64,000 bases of DNA from an uncultured Paraglaciecola sp. (GTDB taxonomy: Bacteria; Pseudomonadota; Gammaproteobacteria; Enterobacterales; Alteromonadaceae). Made by a program: the position numbers and the translations under genes. Within the stretch, counting starts at the first letter, position 1. Each line of letters begins with the position of its first letter. The notes below the pieces were generated by a model. That model had not been told where the DNA came from, did no database searches, and saw only the letters and a program-made list of their open reading frames with translations. The stretch covers positions 248,001-312,000 of the forward strand of contig CANMKA010000001.1 of NCBI GenBank assembly GCA_947498355.1. The letters run 5' to 3'. This document shows, in pieces, positions 47,929 through 58,935 of this stretch.

Positions 47929-49626
47929 ATGAGAAACATGAGTAAAATCAAAACGTTCGCAGCTATAGTTCTGTGCTTATTGACATCTTACACCCAAGCT
48001 CAGTCAATAGAAGTGAACGCTTCCCTAGACAAAAACCCAGTAATGGAAGACGAGTCTTTCAATTTGACTGTGGTGGCAAACGCCGACCTAGCAAATAGCG
48101 CGTTTGATCCTTCTCCTCTGCTTAAAGATTTTGTCGTGGGGCGCACATCGGTAAGTTCGCAAACCAAAATAGTCAATTTTACAACGTCCAAAAGTATTAC
48201 TTGGACCACTGTCCTCATCCCCAAGTCTAAAGGACGCTTTACTATTCCGGCATTTGACATAGGAGGCAGCAAAACCCAACCTATAGAGGTGTTAGTTGTC
48301 CCCCTCTCATCTGCTTCGAGTCAAGCTAGAGACTTATTCATCACCACTGCAATCGACCTTGACAAAGTATATTTGCAACAACAAATCCACTACACAGTAA
48401 AATTGCATTTAGCAAAAGACCTGCAACGCGGTAGCTTATCCAGCCCGACCTTAGAAAACGCTGATATACGACAAATCGGTGAAGACAAAGAATATAACGA
48501 GATAGTTAATGGCAAGCGGTATCGTATCATTGAACGTTCTTTTGCCATCGTTCCCCAACAAAGTGGTACCTTTACTATTGCCAGTCCTTTATTTGAAGGT
48601 GAAGTGACAGACAATAACCAGCAAAGTTTTGGTTTTTTTAATCGCAGTAAATCGGTCAATCGTCGTGGCCCGAGTCAAACTATCCAAGTACTCCCCGTAC
48701 CGAGCAACTATCAAGAACATTGGTTACCCAGTGAATTCGTGCAGCTCGATGAAGAGTGGCAAGGCAATACACAAGAGTATGAAGCGGGTGAGCCGATTAC
48801 GCGCACCATCACTTTAACGGCAGTTGGCGTGATTGAAGAGCAACTGCCCGCTGTTGGCAGCCAATATCCTGATTCGGTAAAGACCTACCCAGATCAGGCT
48901 GAAACCGCAACCATCGAAAAAGACAAGACCTTAATTGCCCAGCGCAAAGAATCGATTGCTATTATTCCCACCCAAGCAGGGCCTTTAACTATCCCAGAAG
49001 TAAAACTTGCATGGTTTAATACTATTACTCAAAAAACTGAATATGCCGTTTTACCTGAAAAAACACTCACTATTCTGCCGGCTTCTCAAGCAAACAGCAG
49101 TCGCCCATTACCTCAAGTTGAACAAACACCGGCACCACCACCTGTTATTTCACAACCAGCAATACAGGGCGACGCTATAGCGCCCATTTGGCAATGGCTA
49201 AGCCTTGGGTTAGCTGGGCTTTGGCTCATCACATTGAGCGCTTGGTGGTGGCATTTTAAACATTACAAACGCCCCGTTTCTCAATTAGCCCCTCAAGTGA
49301 GGCGAACTGAAAGTGAGCAAGCCCTATGGAAAATCCTAGAGAACGCTTTAAACAAGGGCCAAGCTTCAGACATTCATCAAGCACTTCGTGCATGGTTGTC
49401 ACACCTTACGGATAAACCTGAGGCAACCTTAGAGCAAAGTTTACAGCAACTAGCCTCAAACGACCTTAACGCCCAAGTTAGTCTGGTTATGGCAAGTCGC
49501 TATAGCCAACAAACTGGCAGCGCGAATACCCAAGGGCTGCATCAAATTTTGCGTAAAATACGAAAAGTTCAACGAGCTAACCATAAAAAAAGTAATGACT
49601 TAGCACCATTATATTCAAACACTTAA
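47929..49626 (+). CDS. BatD-like exported protein
   Basis: The product is 565 residues from the chosen start. A signal peptide (ending near SYTQA) leads to a BatD-type periplasmic region with repeated beta-sandwich-like parts (for example EDESFNLTVVANAD and IPKSKGRFTIPAFDIGG). A membrane helix at about 435-460 is followed by a helical cytoplasmic tail. The frame extends upstream to 47863, overlapping the previous gene, but GGTAAGAG before the ATG at 47929 and the signal peptide favour the shorter form. It ends the Bat cluster proper. Confidence 0.87.
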   Translation: MRNMSKIKTFAAIVLCLLTSYTQAQSIEVNASLDKNPVMEDESFNLTVVANADLANSAFDPSPLLKDFVVGRTSVSSQTKIVNFTTSKSITWTTVLIPKSKGRFTIPAFDIGGSKTQPIEVLVVPLSSASSQARDLFITTAIDLDKVYLQQQIHYTVKLHLAKDLQRGSLSSPTLENADIRQIGEDKEYNEIVNGKRYRIIERSFAIVPQQSGTFTIASPLFEGEVTDNNQQSFGFFNRSKSVNRRGPSQTIQVLPVPSNYQEHWLPSEFVQLDEEWQGNTQEYEAGEPITRTITLTAVGVIEEQLPAVGSQYPDSVKTYPDQAETATIEKDKTLIAQRKESIAIIPTQAGPLTIPEVKLAWFNTITQKTEYAVLPEKTLTILPASQANSSRPLPQVEQTPAPPPVISQPAIQGDAIAPIWQWLSLGLAGLWLITLSAWWWHFKHYKRPVSQLAPQVRRTESEQALWKILENALNKGQASDIHQALRAWLSHLTDKPEATLEQSLQQLASNDLNAQVSLVMASRYSQQTGSANTQGLHQILRKIRKVQRANHKKSNDLAPLYSNT

Positions 49627-49690
49627 TGTACTTTTATCGCGCCAAAGCATAAAGTGTTGCCATTAATCCGACAAATATCGGCAAATAATT

Positions 49691-50248
49691 ATGTTTTCTC
49701 GAAATAAAAACCAAGACGCCAAGGTCTCTAATGACATGGCAAATAAACAAAAAAGGTATGAAGCGCTCGTACTGGCTCTTCATAGCGATATCTTCCGTTA
49801 CGCGTATTGGCTTGTTAAAGACAAAGCCGTAGCCGAAGACATAGTACAGGAGACCTTTCTTAGGGCATGGAAATCTTTAGATTCTCTAAAAGATGAAAAA
49901 GCCGCTAAGTCTTGGTTAATTACCATTTTACGTAGAGAGAACGCGCGGCGTTTTGAACGTAAACAATTTGATTTAGTCGATATTGATGACGTATCAATTG
50001 AAGACGACGGACTCACCAATGAGACCCAGCTCGAACATAAAGAGTTGCGTGACATCATGGCCTCATTGAGTGAAGAGTATCGAGAGCCTTTGATGCTACA
50101 AATCATCTTTGGTTATAGCGGCGAAGAAATTGCTGCTCAACTCGACTTAAATAAAAATACAGTAATGACTCGACTCTTTAGAGCGAGAAATCAGGTTAAA
50201 GAAGCATTGGAAAAAACTGACATGAAGTGGGGAGCTCAAAATGGATGA
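49691..50248 (+). CDS. ECF-type RNA polymerase sigma factor
   Basis: The 185-residue product has sigma region 2 (DIFRYAYWLVKDKAVAEDIVQETFLRAW, about 35-65) and region 4 (LSEEYREPLMLQIIFGYSGEEIAAQLDLNKNTVMTRLFRARNQ region, about 125-175), and lacks regions 1 and 3, as in extracytoplasmic-function sigmas. It overlaps the next gene (DUF3379) by 8 bp, so the pair is translationally coupled as sigma/anti-sigma. It follows batD by 64 bp and may be in the same transcript. It probably controls an envelope or oxidative stress response, perhaps its own operon. Confidence 0.92.
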   Translation: MFSRNKNQDAKVSNDMANKQKRYEALVLALHSDIFRYAYWLVKDKAVAEDIVQETFLRAWKSLDSLKDEKAAKSWLITILRRENARRFERKQFDLVDIDDVSIEDDGLTNETQLEHKELRDIMASLSEEYREPLMLQIIFGYSGEEIAAQLDLNKNTVMTRLFRARNQVKEALEKTDMKWGAQNG

Positions 50249-50948
50249 TTTAGAATTTCGTCGCCGTTTGTATGAAAACCCGAACAGTAACGACCAAGAA
50301 TTACTACAAGCTGTAGCAGCTGACAGTAAAAAACATGATTTTATGCGTGACTTACGCAAACTCGACCAAAAAATGTATGCCGCAAGCCAAATTGATGTGC
50401 CTGCTGATTTAGCCAGCAAGTTAATTCTTAGGCAGACTATGCACTCTCACGCGGTAAACAAAAAACGTAGTCGAGTTCATTTAGCCCTCGCGGCTTCGGT
50501 AGCCTTCGTGGCAGGTATTAGCTTTACTATGTGGCAACAGAGTAATCTAATCAACATGTCAGAGCACGCTATTGCCCATGTTGTCGCTGAAGGAAATTAC
50601 GCTTTAGGGGCTAACGAAGATATTAGTTTACAGCAAGTAAATGCCAAATTAGCGAGTTTTGGCGGTGAATTATCTGAAAATGTAGGTCAGATTTATTACG
50701 CTAACTTTTGCGATTTTGACGAAGTACGCAGCTTACACATGGTGATGAACATAGACGGCCAAAAAGTAACAGTATTCGTTGTACCTAAAGGCGATGAGTA
50801 TGATGCAAGTGGTTCTTTAAGCCAAGGCAATTACGAAAGTCAGTCAATAGAGTTACGAAAGGCTAACTTAGTTGTTGTCGGTGAGGAAGGCACAGACGTT
50901 ACCCAAGCTAAAAAAATGTTAAGTAAAAAGATTAGGTTCTCAGCCTAA
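50241..50948 (+). CDS. DUF3379 anti-sigma-factor-like membrane protein
   Basis: The 235-residue product starts with a cytoplasmic helical region (MDDLEFRRRLYENPNS...) of the type that binds ECF sigma factors. One membrane helix follows (about 75-95; LALAASVAFVAGISFTMW), then a periplasmic domain with GQIYYANFCDFDE, the hallmark of DUF3379. A strong GGGGAG lies before the ATG. Its coupling to the sigma gene points to an anti-sigma role. A sharp terminator follows 15 bp later. Confidence 0.88.
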   Translation: MDDLEFRRRLYENPNSNDQELLQAVAADSKKHDFMRDLRKLDQKMYAASQIDVPADLASKLILRQTMHSHAVNKKRSRVHLALAASVAFVAGISFTMWQQSNLINMSEHAIAHVVAEGNYALGANEDISLQQVNAKLASFGGELSENVGQIYYANFCDFDEVRSLHMVMNIDGQKVTVFVVPKGDEYDASGSLSQGNYESQSIELRKANLVVVGEEGTDVTQAKKMLSKKIRFSA

Positions 50949-50963
50949 ATTCTTTAGATAATA

Positions 50964-50997
50964 AAAAAACCAGTGAGTATCGCACTGGTTTTTTTAT
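50964..50997. terminator. Bidirectional terminator
   Basis: The arms ACCAGTG and CACTGGT, extended by A6 and T6 runs, pair perfectly around a 7-base loop. It lies 15 bp after the DUF3379 stop and about 70 bp from the convergent EAL gene, so it can serve both transcripts. Confidence 0.93.
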
Positions 50998-51066
50998 GCC
51001 TACCATTTATACACATTGGTATAAGTAGTCTACCCTTTACCGTGTTCAAATAACCTTAAACCAGTT

Positions 51067-52380
51067 TTAAGCCGTCTTATTTATATGGGAGAGAGATGTC
51101 CCTACTGCAAGCTCTTGGCTTATTAATTGAATAAAATTGTCTATATTGACCGCTTTAGAAAATAAAAAACCTTGACCATACACCACACCTATCTCCCGTA
51201 AAATATGTAAATGGTGGATGTTCTCAATTCCTTCGGCTATCAGCTCACTGTTCGCTGCATTAGCAATTATTTGTGTTGCCTGCACAATTGCTTTATTGAT
51301 CGGATCTTGATCAATCTCCATCACAAAAGATTTATCAATCTTAATTGCGTCAATATCGATATTACGCATGTAACCCAAATTCGAATAACCTTTACCAAAA
51401 TCATCGATAGCGATATTCATCCCTAATTCACGAATTCTTGCTAGCTGTTTTTTAACTAACAACGAATTAGACAAAGCCACATCTTCTGTTAACTCAAGTT
51501 CAAATTGAGCTAGCTCAACCCCATGGGTCCTAGACAGCGTAAGCAAGGTTTGAATAAAGTCCATATCATAGAGCTGAGTAGGAGACATATTGACGGATAA
51601 CTTTAGCCTAAGACCAAGACTGTTTAAACGGGCAGCTCCCTTAAAGGCTGCACCTAACACCCAATAACCGACTTCATTCATCATGTTGTACGACTCAGCA
51701 GCTTCTATCAAGGCGCCGGGAAAAAGCACACCATCTAGAGGGTGGTGCCAACGTAACAAGCACTCAGCTCCTACAACTTTTAATGTGCTTAGCTCGACTT
51801 TTGGCTGGAAATAGATCTCAAATTCGTCATTGTCTATGGCTCGGGTTAAGTCAGCTTTGAGGGTCAATGAGCGACCAGATTGGGCACTATCATTGTCATT
51901 AGCATATTGAAAATTATCGAATTTGTTAGACTTTGCATGACGTAAAGCCATTTCAGCCAACGAAAAAAACGTATTAATATTTTTATTATTCGAGGGGTTA
52001 GTCGCCACCCCTACATTGAAATCAACCATAAAGGCATGGTCAGCACATTGAATAGGCGTTTTAAAATGATCGATTAGATGGCTGTAAAATCGACGTAATT
52101 GTGTTTTGGATAATTTACCCGAGACTATTATTCCAAAGATATCGCCACTGATACGACCAAATATAGCATGAGGCCCAGAGAGCATTACCAGCCGATTAGC
52201 AATTTCAAGCAAAATTTGATCACCAAAATCATAACCAAACCCACTACTCACATCTGAGAATCGTACAATATCGATAAGAAATAAATTATGGCAAGCCTTG
52301 TTTTCTAGTAACTGCTCTATTTTGTCGAGAAAAGCATAACGATTGGGTATGGTGGACAACGATGAATGCGTTAACAGCAT
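51067..52380 (-). CDS. Soluble degenerate-GGDEF plus EAL protein
   Basis: The 437-residue product has no membrane segment or sensor domain. A short GGDEF-like domain (about 1-165) has SGDIF at about residue 78 in place of GGDEF, so no cyclase activity is expected. The EAL domain (about 185-425) keeps GAECLLRWHHP (catalytic Glu about 208), DDFGKGYSNLGY and AEGIEN, consistent with a c-di-GMP phosphodiesterase. The variant KGYS for TGYS is a modest departure. It stands alone between the Bat/sigma cluster and glgP. Confidence 0.9.
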   Translation of the reverse strand: MLLTHSSLSTIPNRYAFLDKIEQLLENKACHNLFLIDIVRFSDVSSGFGYDFGDQILLEIANRLVMLSGPHAIFGRISGDIFGIIVSGKLSKTQLRRFYSHLIDHFKTPIQCADHAFMVDFNVGVATNPSNNKNINTFFSLAEMALRHAKSNKFDNFQYANDNDSAQSGRSLTLKADLTRAIDNDEFEIYFQPKVELSTLKVVGAECLLRWHHPLDGVLFPGALIEAAESYNMMNEVGYWVLGAAFKGAARLNSLGLRLKLSVNMSPTQLYDMDFIQTLLTLSRTHGVELAQFELELTEDVALSNSLLVKKQLARIRELGMNIAIDDFGKGYSNLGYMRNIDIDAIKIDKSFVMEIDQDPINKAIVQATQIIANAANSELIAEGIENIHHLHILREIGVVYGQGFLFSKAVNIDNFIQLISQELAVGTSLSHINKTA

Positions 52381-52487
52381 GACTACTTCCTACCCTGATA
52401 ACTAAAAATACATAAATGCAAAGAATACTTGCTTATTTTTTTGAACGTGAATAACAACAACGACTCTCTTTACATTAATTTTAAAAA

Positions 52488-52513
52488 AAGGCCCAAGATT
52501 TATCTTGAGCCTT
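52488..52513 (-). terminator. Terminator after glgP
   Basis: AAGGCCCAAGAT/ATCTTGAGCCTT forms an 11-12 bp stem with one mismatch. On the minus strand it is followed by a run of seven T's. It lies about 107 bp after the glgP stop. Confidence 0.88.
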
Positions 52514-52619
52514 AAATGTTAGTTTAATGTAAACAGTTATGCAGTTCAACTTTAGTGTGAGTCGCCTTATACCCCGTTAGTCCGATGATAGGGAAAGTGT
52601 GCAAAAAGTGACAAACCAA

Positions 52620-55097
52620 CTAGTCGACATCACAGGGTTTTAACGACCAGACACGATCTACGTAATCTTCAATTGACCGGTCAGAAGTAAATTTCCCCAT
52701 ACGCGCTGTATTCAAAATGGCCATTTTCGCCCATTTATCTTTATCGCTGTAAGCTTTATCAGCAGCGATTTGCGCGTCCGAATATGCTTCAAAATCAGCT
52801 AAAACCATATACGGGTCGCCTCCTTCAATCAGACTATGTTTGATTGAGGCCAGTGCGCCAGGTTTACCTGGAGTAAAGTAATCGGTTTCTAGCCAATCCA
52901 GTACCCCTTTAATCTCACTATTCTTGTAATAGTAATCTGATGGATTGTAACCTTTAGTATTTAAGGCATGTACCTCATCGACGGTTAAACCAAAGATGAA
53001 AATATTCTCATCTCCAACTTCTTCGGCAATTTCGATATTTGCCCCATCTAAGGTCCCCACAGTCAAGGCACCATTTAACGATAACTTCATATTACCTGTA
53101 CCCGATGCTTCTTTACCTGCTGTTGAAATTTGCTCAGAGATATCTGCCGCTGGGATCATTTTTTCAGCCAAGCTAACGCGATAGTTCGGTAAAAATACAA
53201 CTTTAATTTTGTCTTTCACCCGCTTGTCGTTGTTAATGCGCTCGGCAACCTGATTAATAGCGTAAATAATATCTTTTGCTAATCGGTAACCAGGTGCCGC
53301 TTTAGCGCCAAACAAAAATACTCTAGGATTCATCTCATAGGATGGGTTTTCGAGTAGTCGACGATACAAAGCCATAATATGTAGCAAGTTCAGATGCTGG
53401 CGTTTGTATTCGTGTAAACGCTTGATCTGTACATCAAAGATTGCGTTAGGATCAATTTCGATTCCGGTTAAGGCCATAACCTCTTGTGCTAACGCCACCT
53501 TGTTTTCGTATTTAATCGCCATAAACTCTTTTTGAAAAGCACTGTCATCGGCAAACTCAGCAAGCTTTTCGAGTTTACTTAAATGTAGAGGCCAATCGTC
53601 CCCTACTTTTTTGCTAATTAACTCAGACAATTTAGGGTTACACGCCTTAAGCCAGCGTCTTGGTGTAATACCATTGGTAACATTGGTTAATTTGTCTGGC
53701 CAAAGTTGGTCAAATTCTGGGAATAAGTTTTTCTTAACCAGCGCCGAGTGAATTTCTGCGACCCCATTCACTTTAAACGAGCCGATCACAGACAAGTTAC
53801 CCATACGGACCATTTTTTCGTGGCCTTCTTCAATAATTGATAACTTTTGTTTAATTGCGTCATCACCAGGCCACTTTTGCTCAACCTTTTCCATAAACCT
53901 GTGATTAATCTCGTAAATTATCTCGAGATGTCTAGGAAGAATCTTTTTGAACATTCGCTCAGGCCACTTTTCTAAAGCCTCGGGCAACAAGGTATGGTTA
54001 GTATAGGCAAAGGTACTAGTCGAGATTTCCCACGCTTCATCCCACTCTAATTCTGCGCGGTCAATCAAAATGCGCATCAACTCAGGGATCGCCACAGCGG
54101 GATGCGTATCGTTTAACTGGATCACGACTTGTGAAGCAAACTGGCTCCAATCGTCTCCGTGTGCTCGCTTGTAGCGACGAATAATGTCTTTTAATGAACA
54201 GGCACTAAAGAAATACTGCTGTATTAATCGTAATTCTTTACCTGCTTCAGTTTCGTCATTGGGGTACAAAACTTTAGATATAGTTTCGGCTTGCACATTC
54301 TCTTTTTGTGCATCGACGTACCCCCCAGCATTAAATACATCCCAGTTAAAATGTCCCGATGCTTGGCTTTGCCACAAACGCAACACGTTTACTGTTTTAC
54401 CACCGTATCCCACTACTGGGATATCCCAAGGAAGCCCCTTAACAATCACCCCAGGGTGCCACTCTTTTTGGATCTTGCCAGACTCGCCATACTTGGTTTC
54501 GACATAGCCGTATAACGAAATTTCTTGGATAGACTCTGGTCGGCAAATTTCCCATGGGTTACCGTAATCTCGCCAGCTGTCAGGGCGTTCTATCTGCTTA
54601 CCGTTCTTGATTTCTTGCCTGAATAAACCATGCTCATAATGCAAACCGTAACCCACGGCTGGTAAATCTAAGGTGGCCAGAGAATCAATAAAACATGCAG
54701 CCAAACGCCCTAATCCACCGTTACCTAAGGCCATGTCTGGCTCTTCTTCCATGATGTCTGTCAGGTTTACCCCTAACTCTTTTAACGCTAGGTCGGTCTT
54801 TTCGAACAAGCCTAGATTATGTAAGTTATTTGACATGAGGCGGCCCATCAAAAATTCAGCCGAAAAATAATGCACCGCTCGGGTATCATTTAAATAGTGA
54901 CTTTTTTGCGTCTTACGTAACTGCTCCAAAACGTATTCTTGAGCAGTAGCACAAGTGGCTTTCCACCATGCGTGATTGTTAGCTTTGTTTTCGTCAGTCC
55001 CTAACGAACAATGAAGATGACGCACTATGGCATCTTTAATCATATTTTTATCTGACGTTGGTGCTGAAAGTTCATTTGCTTTTACTTTACTGTTCAT
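52620..55097 (-). CDS. glgP: Glycogen/alpha-glucan phosphorylase
   Basis: This enzyme releases glucose-1-phosphate from glycogen or maltodextrins with a PLP cofactor. The 825-residue length fits the family. Visible regions are the N-terminal [33 protein letters not shown], and the PLP-Lys region [25 protein letters not shown] with the binding Lys in GNMKL. A strong GGAGGTGAG lies before the ATG. Its position downstream of pgm on the same strand links glycogen breakdown to conversion of glucose-1-P to glucose-6-P. The glg biosynthetic genes are not in the window. Confidence 0.96.
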   Translation of the reverse strand: MNSKVKANELSAPTSDKNMIKDAIVRHLHCSLGTDENKANNHAWWKATCATAQEYVLEQLRKTQKSHYLNDTRAVHYFSAEFLMGRLMSNNLHNLGLFEKTDLALKELGVNLTDIMEEEPDMALGNGGLGRLAACFIDSLATLDLPAVGYGLHYEHGLFRQEIKNGKQIERPDSWRDYGNPWEICRPESIQEISLYGYVETKYGESGKIQKEWHPGVIVKGLPWDIPVVGYGGKTVNVLRLWQSQASGHFNWDVFNAGGYVDAQKENVQAETISKVLYPNDETEAGKELRLIQQYFFSACSLKDIIRRYKRAHGDDWSQFASQVVIQLNDTHPAVAIPELMRILIDRAELEWDEAWEISTSTFAYTNHTLLPEALEKWPERMFKKILPRHLEIIYEINHRFMEKVEQKWPGDDAIKQKLSIIEEGHEKMVRMGNLSVIGSFKVNGVAEIHSALVKKNLFPEFDQLWPDKLTNVTNGITPRRWLKACNPKLSELISKKVGDDWPLHLSKLEKLAEFADDSAFQKEFMAIKYENKVALAQEVMALTGIEIDPNAIFDVQIKRLHEYKRQHLNLLHIMALYRRLLENPSYEMNPRVFLFGAKAAPGYRLAKDIIYAINQVAERINNDKRVKDKIKVVFLPNYRVSLAEKMIPAADISEQISTAGKEASGTGNMKLSLNGALTVGTLDGANIEIAEEVGDENIFIFGLTVDEVHALNTKGYNPSDYYYKNSEIKGVLDWLETDYFTPGKPGALASIKHSLIEGGDPYMVLADFEAYSDAQIAADKAYSDKDKWAKMAILNTARMGKFTSDRSIEDYVDRVWSLKPCDVD

Positions 55098-55240
55098 TTC
55101 TCACCTCCAAAACGTGATGTTTCACGGTTACTAATACCCTTACTTTTAGCAAGTAATATTAGATATCTAAATGTCTTATACCTAGTTTTAGCAGTTTTCT
55201 AATGACTTGTTTGTTAAAAATACGTTGTTTTTTCAAAAAA

Positions 55241-55270
55241 AAAGGCGAGATATACAAACACCTCGCCTTT
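55241..55270 (-). terminator. Terminator after pgm
   Basis: A perfect 9-bp stem AAAGGCGAG/CTCGCCTTT with a 12-base loop lies 35 bp after the pgm stop and is followed on the minus strand by T-rich sequence. It separates pgm from glgP transcriptionally. Confidence 0.9.
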
Positions 55271-55304
55271 CTATGACTATTTGATTACAAATTAACTACT
55301 TAGA

Positions 55305-56957
55305 TTATACATTTTGCGCTTTAAATACCCCATCAACTAACGATTGAGCCTCTTCGATAAGTTGCTCAAGATGAGTTTCGCCTTTAAAGCTCTCAGCATA
55401 GATTTTATAGACATCTTCAGTGCCTGATGGCCTAGCTGCAAACCAGCCATTCTCTGTGCTGACCTTTACTCCTCCTATTGCTGCATTGTTACCCGGCGCA
55501 TGGGTTTGAATACTGGTAATCGCCTCTCCCGCTAATTCGGTAGACGTGATAACGCTTTTATCCATTTTGCTCAACACCTGCTTTTGCGCATGATTAGTGG
55601 CAACATCAATACGGCGGTAGACTGGACTTGAGAACTTCTCGGTTAATTCTTGGTAGTGTTCACCGGGATCTTTACCTGTCACAGCAATGATTTCAGCTGC
55701 CAACAAACACAGAATAATGCCATCTTTGTCTGTTGCCCAAGGCTTACCGTTACGGCGTAAGAAGATACCGCCTGCACTTTCTTCGCCAGCAAAGCCTATT
55801 TCTTCGTTCAATAACCCTTGCACAAACCACTTAAAGCCCACAGGCATTTCTGCTAACTCTCGCCCTAAGCTGTTAACGACTCTGTCAATCATGCTGCTTG
55901 AAACGAGTGTCTTACCTACCTTTATACCTTGTGGCCAATCTTTGCGATGCTGATATAGATAGTTAATTGCCACAGCCAAATAGTGATTAGGGTTCATCAA
56001 ACCGCTTTTCTTAGTGACAATACCGTGACGGTCAAAGTCGGGGTCGTTACCAAACGCCAAATCAAATCGGTCTTTTAAATCAATTAACCCAGCCATGGCG
56101 TAAGGCGAAGAGCAGTCCATTCGAATTTTGCCATCTTTGTCTCGACGCATAAATCCAAACTGCTGATCAACATTGCGGTTGACCACTTCGATTTTAATAC
56201 CGTAACGCTCCGCAATGCGATCCCAATAGCCTAGGCCGGCTCCGCCTAGGGGATCAGTACCCAAGACTAATCCAGCATCAGCGATGGCCTGCATATCAAT
56301 AACTTGGTCTAACTGAGCAATGTAATTGTCGGCAAAATCAACCTCTGTTACACGATCCGATGCATAGGCGTCAGCTAAAGCTATGCGCTTAACACCTTGC
56401 ATATCATCACTAATAATTTGGTTCGCGCGGGCCTGAATCAAGCTAGTAACATCACTGTCTGCTGGACCACCATGGGGAGGGTTATACTTAAACCCTCCAT
56501 CTTCTGGGGGATTGTGAGAAGGTGTGATCACCACGCCATCAGCCTGCACATCAGTATGGCTATTATTAAAATCTAAAATGGCGTGAGAAATAACAGGTGT
56601 TGGAGTATAACCTCGGTCGACTTGTACCACTAACTCCACATCGTTTGCCGCAAGCACTTCGACTGCCGTAGAAAAGGCGGCTTCAGAAAGCGCATGAGTA
56701 TCCATGCCCATATAGAGTGGCCCAACTATCCCTTGCTCAGCTCGGTACTCAGCCAACGCCTGACAAATCGCAGCAATGTGGGTATCGGTGAAGGTATTGA
56801 ATAACGCGCTTCCCCTATGCCCAGATGTACCAAAAGACACGCCTTGGCTTGCATCGCCTTTGGCTGGCTTATTGGTATAATACGCACTAATTAAACGGGC
56901 AACATTTACGAGTTGTTCTTTAGAGGCTGGCTGGCCTGCTTGGGGATGAAGAGCCAT
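55305..56957 (-). CDS. pgm: Phosphoglucomutase (alpha-D-glucose phosphate-specific)
   Basis: Pgm interconverts glucose-1-phosphate and glucose-6-phosphate. The 550-residue product (E. coli 546) has [11 protein letters not shown] near the N-terminus, the catalytic phosphoserine loop [20 protein letters not shown] (about residue 145), the metal-binding [12 protein letters not shown] and [16 protein letters not shown] lies before the ATG. It is 19 bp after seqA on the same strand, the arrangement found in E. coli and many relatives. Confidence 0.97.
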   Translation of the reverse strand: MALHPQAGQPASKEQLVNVARLISAYYTNKPAKGDASQGVSFGTSGHRGSALFNTFTDTHIAAICQALAEYRAEQGIVGPLYMGMDTHALSEAAFSTAVEVLAANDVELVVQVDRGYTPTPVISHAILDFNNSHTDVQADGVVITPSHNPPEDGGFKYNPPHGGPADSDVTSLIQARANQIISDDMQGVKRIALADAYASDRVTEVDFADNYIAQLDQVIDMQAIADAGLVLGTDPLGGAGLGYWDRIAERYGIKIEVVNRNVDQQFGFMRRDKDGKIRMDCSSPYAMAGLIDLKDRFDLAFGNDPDFDRHGIVTKKSGLMNPNHYLAVAINYLYQHRKDWPQGIKVGKTLVSSSMIDRVVNSLGRELAEMPVGFKWFVQGLLNEEIGFAGEESAGGIFLRRNGKPWATDKDGIILCLLAAEIIAVTGKDPGEHYQELTEKFSSPVYRRIDVATNHAQKQVLSKMDKSVITSTELAGEAITSIQTHAPGNNAAIGGVKVSTENGWFAARPSGTEDVYKIYAESFKGETHLEQLIEEAQSLVDGVFKAQNV

Positions 56958-56976
56958 AATGATCCTTAATTATTGG

Positions 56977-57531
56977 TTAATCGATATGTTCTGGAGCAAA
57001 AATGCCAACTAAGCGCGCGATACTCTGATTATTAAACCCTATGACCGCGGCAACTTCCTTCAGCATATTAATCTTTTTCACTGTGTTGTTATTGGTAATC
57101 ACCCAATACTCAGACCCTGGCACATTTTTAGGGTTAGTACTGCTGCCAGTACCAAGCAAGGTGTCCTTATCTTTAGCAAAATAGGTACGGTTTCGTCCAC
57201 TCATACCCAATACTTTGGCAAACGCTACAGGATTATGTTTGTGCAATACAGACAAAACCAACAGCCAGCGTTCAACCATTTTAGGAATGGTAATCAATTG
57301 CTGCCCCTCTAGTTCTTTAAAAACCGCATCGGGATCGCAACTAAACTCTTGATTACTTGGCACAAAATCGTCGTTGACTGCACTTTGAGTGCTGCCATCG
57401 TTTATGGGTTTATTTGCCATTGAAGCGGGTAAAACTAGACGACGAAGAATGTCTGATGCACTTTCGCCAATATGCTGAGTTTGCGACGCAATGTAATTGT
57501 ACAAATCGTCGTCAATTTCTATTTTTTTCAT
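56977..57531 (-). CDS. seqA: Replication negative modulator SeqA
   Basis: SeqA binds hemimethylated GATC pairs, sequesters oriC and limits re-initiation. The 184-residue product has the N-terminal oligomerisation part MKKIEIDDDLYNYI...ESASDILRRLV and the C-terminal DNA-binding part with GMSGRNRTYFAKDKDTLLGTG, as in E. coli SeqA (181). Its presence implies Dam methylation in this organism. It leads the seqA-pgm unit. Confidence 0.96.
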   Translation of the reverse strand: MKKIEIDDDLYNYIASQTQHIGESASDILRRLVLPASMANKPINDGSTQSAVNDDFVPSNQEFSCDPDAVFKELEGQQLITIPKMVERWLLVLSVLHKHNPVAFAKVLGMSGRNRTYFAKDKDTLLGTGSSTNPKNVPGSEYWVITNNNTVKKINMLKEVAAVIGFNNQSIARLVGIFAPEHID

Positions 57532-57924
57532 TCTCTACTTGATAACAAAACACTCGTACCTTGATTATACGGATTGAGTTCATCAATTCACGATTAATTT
57601 GTGTAAAACCAAACTCATGTGTATTTCGTCTTCAATCAAAGGCTTTAATTGTGTCGACTCAACTTAGCTTAGCCAACTGATACGAGCACAGAAATAGGTC
57701 AACTTAGGGTAACCAGAAATGCTAGGCAAGCTCTCTCACAAGAGGTGCATTTAAAGTATCATCTTGAGACATAATTATTTTTATTCAAAGTCGTATATAA
57801 AAATTAGGCCAGAGATACAGAAACGAACCTATTTCGTCACTTAGTTTGATCCTGTAATGATAGAAAAGCACAGTTAAAAAGTGCTAAGGTGTTGGTCTAC
57901 CATCATTCATTAATATAACAAAAT
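57532..57924. other. Divergent intergenic region, seqA / VOC gene
   Basis: About 390 bp without a gene. It should hold promoters for both seqA and the VOC gene. No operator or repeat of note was seen. Confidence 0.4.
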
Positions 57925-58860
57925 ATGCCCTCAATTCAGTCAAAGCTATTGCTCAATAAAAACCGTCAATACAAAGCATTTATTCAATTTAGCGTTTTCT
58001 TAATTGTATTGATGAGTACCTTTAGTCGTGCAAACGAAACATCCACGTACCCTATTGTGGGAATTGCCCATGTCGCGTTTCAAGTATCTAATATGAAACA
58101 GTCTGTGCAGCAGTACCAAGACAATTATGGCTTTGTTTCGGCTTTTTCGGTCCGAGACAATGGCGACAGTCATTATTTAAAAATCAGTGACGACCAATTT
58201 ATCAAGCTTGTTCAAAGCACAGGCCAAACTGACGACAATCGATTAATTGAAATTGCTTTTCAAGTAACAGATCTTAAATCTTTTGTTGCTCTGCTTAAAA
58301 GCAAGGGTTACGCCCCGTCAAACATTTACACTGCCGCCGATGGCACGCTAGCAAGTGCATTAATCGGCCCTAGCCAGCATAAACTATTGTTTATTGAGTA
58401 CACCCAAGACTCAATGCAGACTAAAACCCAAGGGAAATTTTTAGGTAAACAACGCTTAGCCGATAGGCTATTGCATGTTGGCTTTACTGTAACCGACGAA
58501 GCAGAAGCGAACGCCTTTTACCAACAAGCCCTTGGTTTTGAAGAAATCTGGCGCGCTTCCAGAACAGACGACGGCCCTGATGCCTGGGTGAACATGCGCA
58601 TCCCCCAAAGCCGAGGTGACTACGTAGAATATGTGTTAGTTGAGGGTATGCAACCCACTAGAAACCAACTTGGCTCTATGAACCATATTTGCTTGCTGAG
58701 CCACGATATTAAAAAGACTCGTCAACAGCTAACAAAAAATGGTTTAGATGACCCAAGCCGTCATCAACCCATGGTAGGACGCAGTAACCGCTGGATCATT
58801 AATATTCATGATTTAGACGGCACGCGCACCGAATTCATGGAAACCAAGCCCGCTTATTAA
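57925..58860 (+). CDS. Exported two-domain VOC (glyoxalase/bleomycin-resistance fold) protein
   Basis: The 311-residue product begins with a basic stretch and a hydrophobic signal peptide (FSVFLIVLMSTFSRA), then has two vicinal-oxygen-chelate modules. The first starts at IAHVAFQVSNMKQSVQQY (about residue 48) and the second at LLHVGFTVTDEAEANAFYQQALGF (about 180). Metal-ligand candidates are the His of each HVxF and the terminal Glu in RTEFMET. VOC enzymes are usually cytoplasmic, so an exported pair is notable. The ribosome site before the ATG is poor. The next gene, an exported esterase, follows by 75 bp. Confidence 0.83.
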   Translation: MPSIQSKLLLNKNRQYKAFIQFSVFLIVLMSTFSRANETSTYPIVGIAHVAFQVSNMKQSVQQYQDNYGFVSAFSVRDNGDSHYLKISDDQFIKLVQSTGQTDDNRLIEIAFQVTDLKSFVALLKSKGYAPSNIYTAADGTLASALIGPSQHKLLFIEYTQDSMQTKTQGKFLGKQRLADRLLHVGFTVTDEAEANAFYQQALGFEEIWRASRTDDGPDAWVNMRIPQSRGDYVEYVLVEGMQPTRNQLGSMNHICLLSHDIKKTRQQLTKNGLDDPSRHQPMVGRSNRWIINIHDLDGTRTEFMETKPAY

Positions 58861-58935
58861 TTCAGGAAACCTAGGCACTGTGCTAAGTAACCTAAGCTAA
58901 GTAAACAAAATTTATACAAAAGGCCACACTTATCT

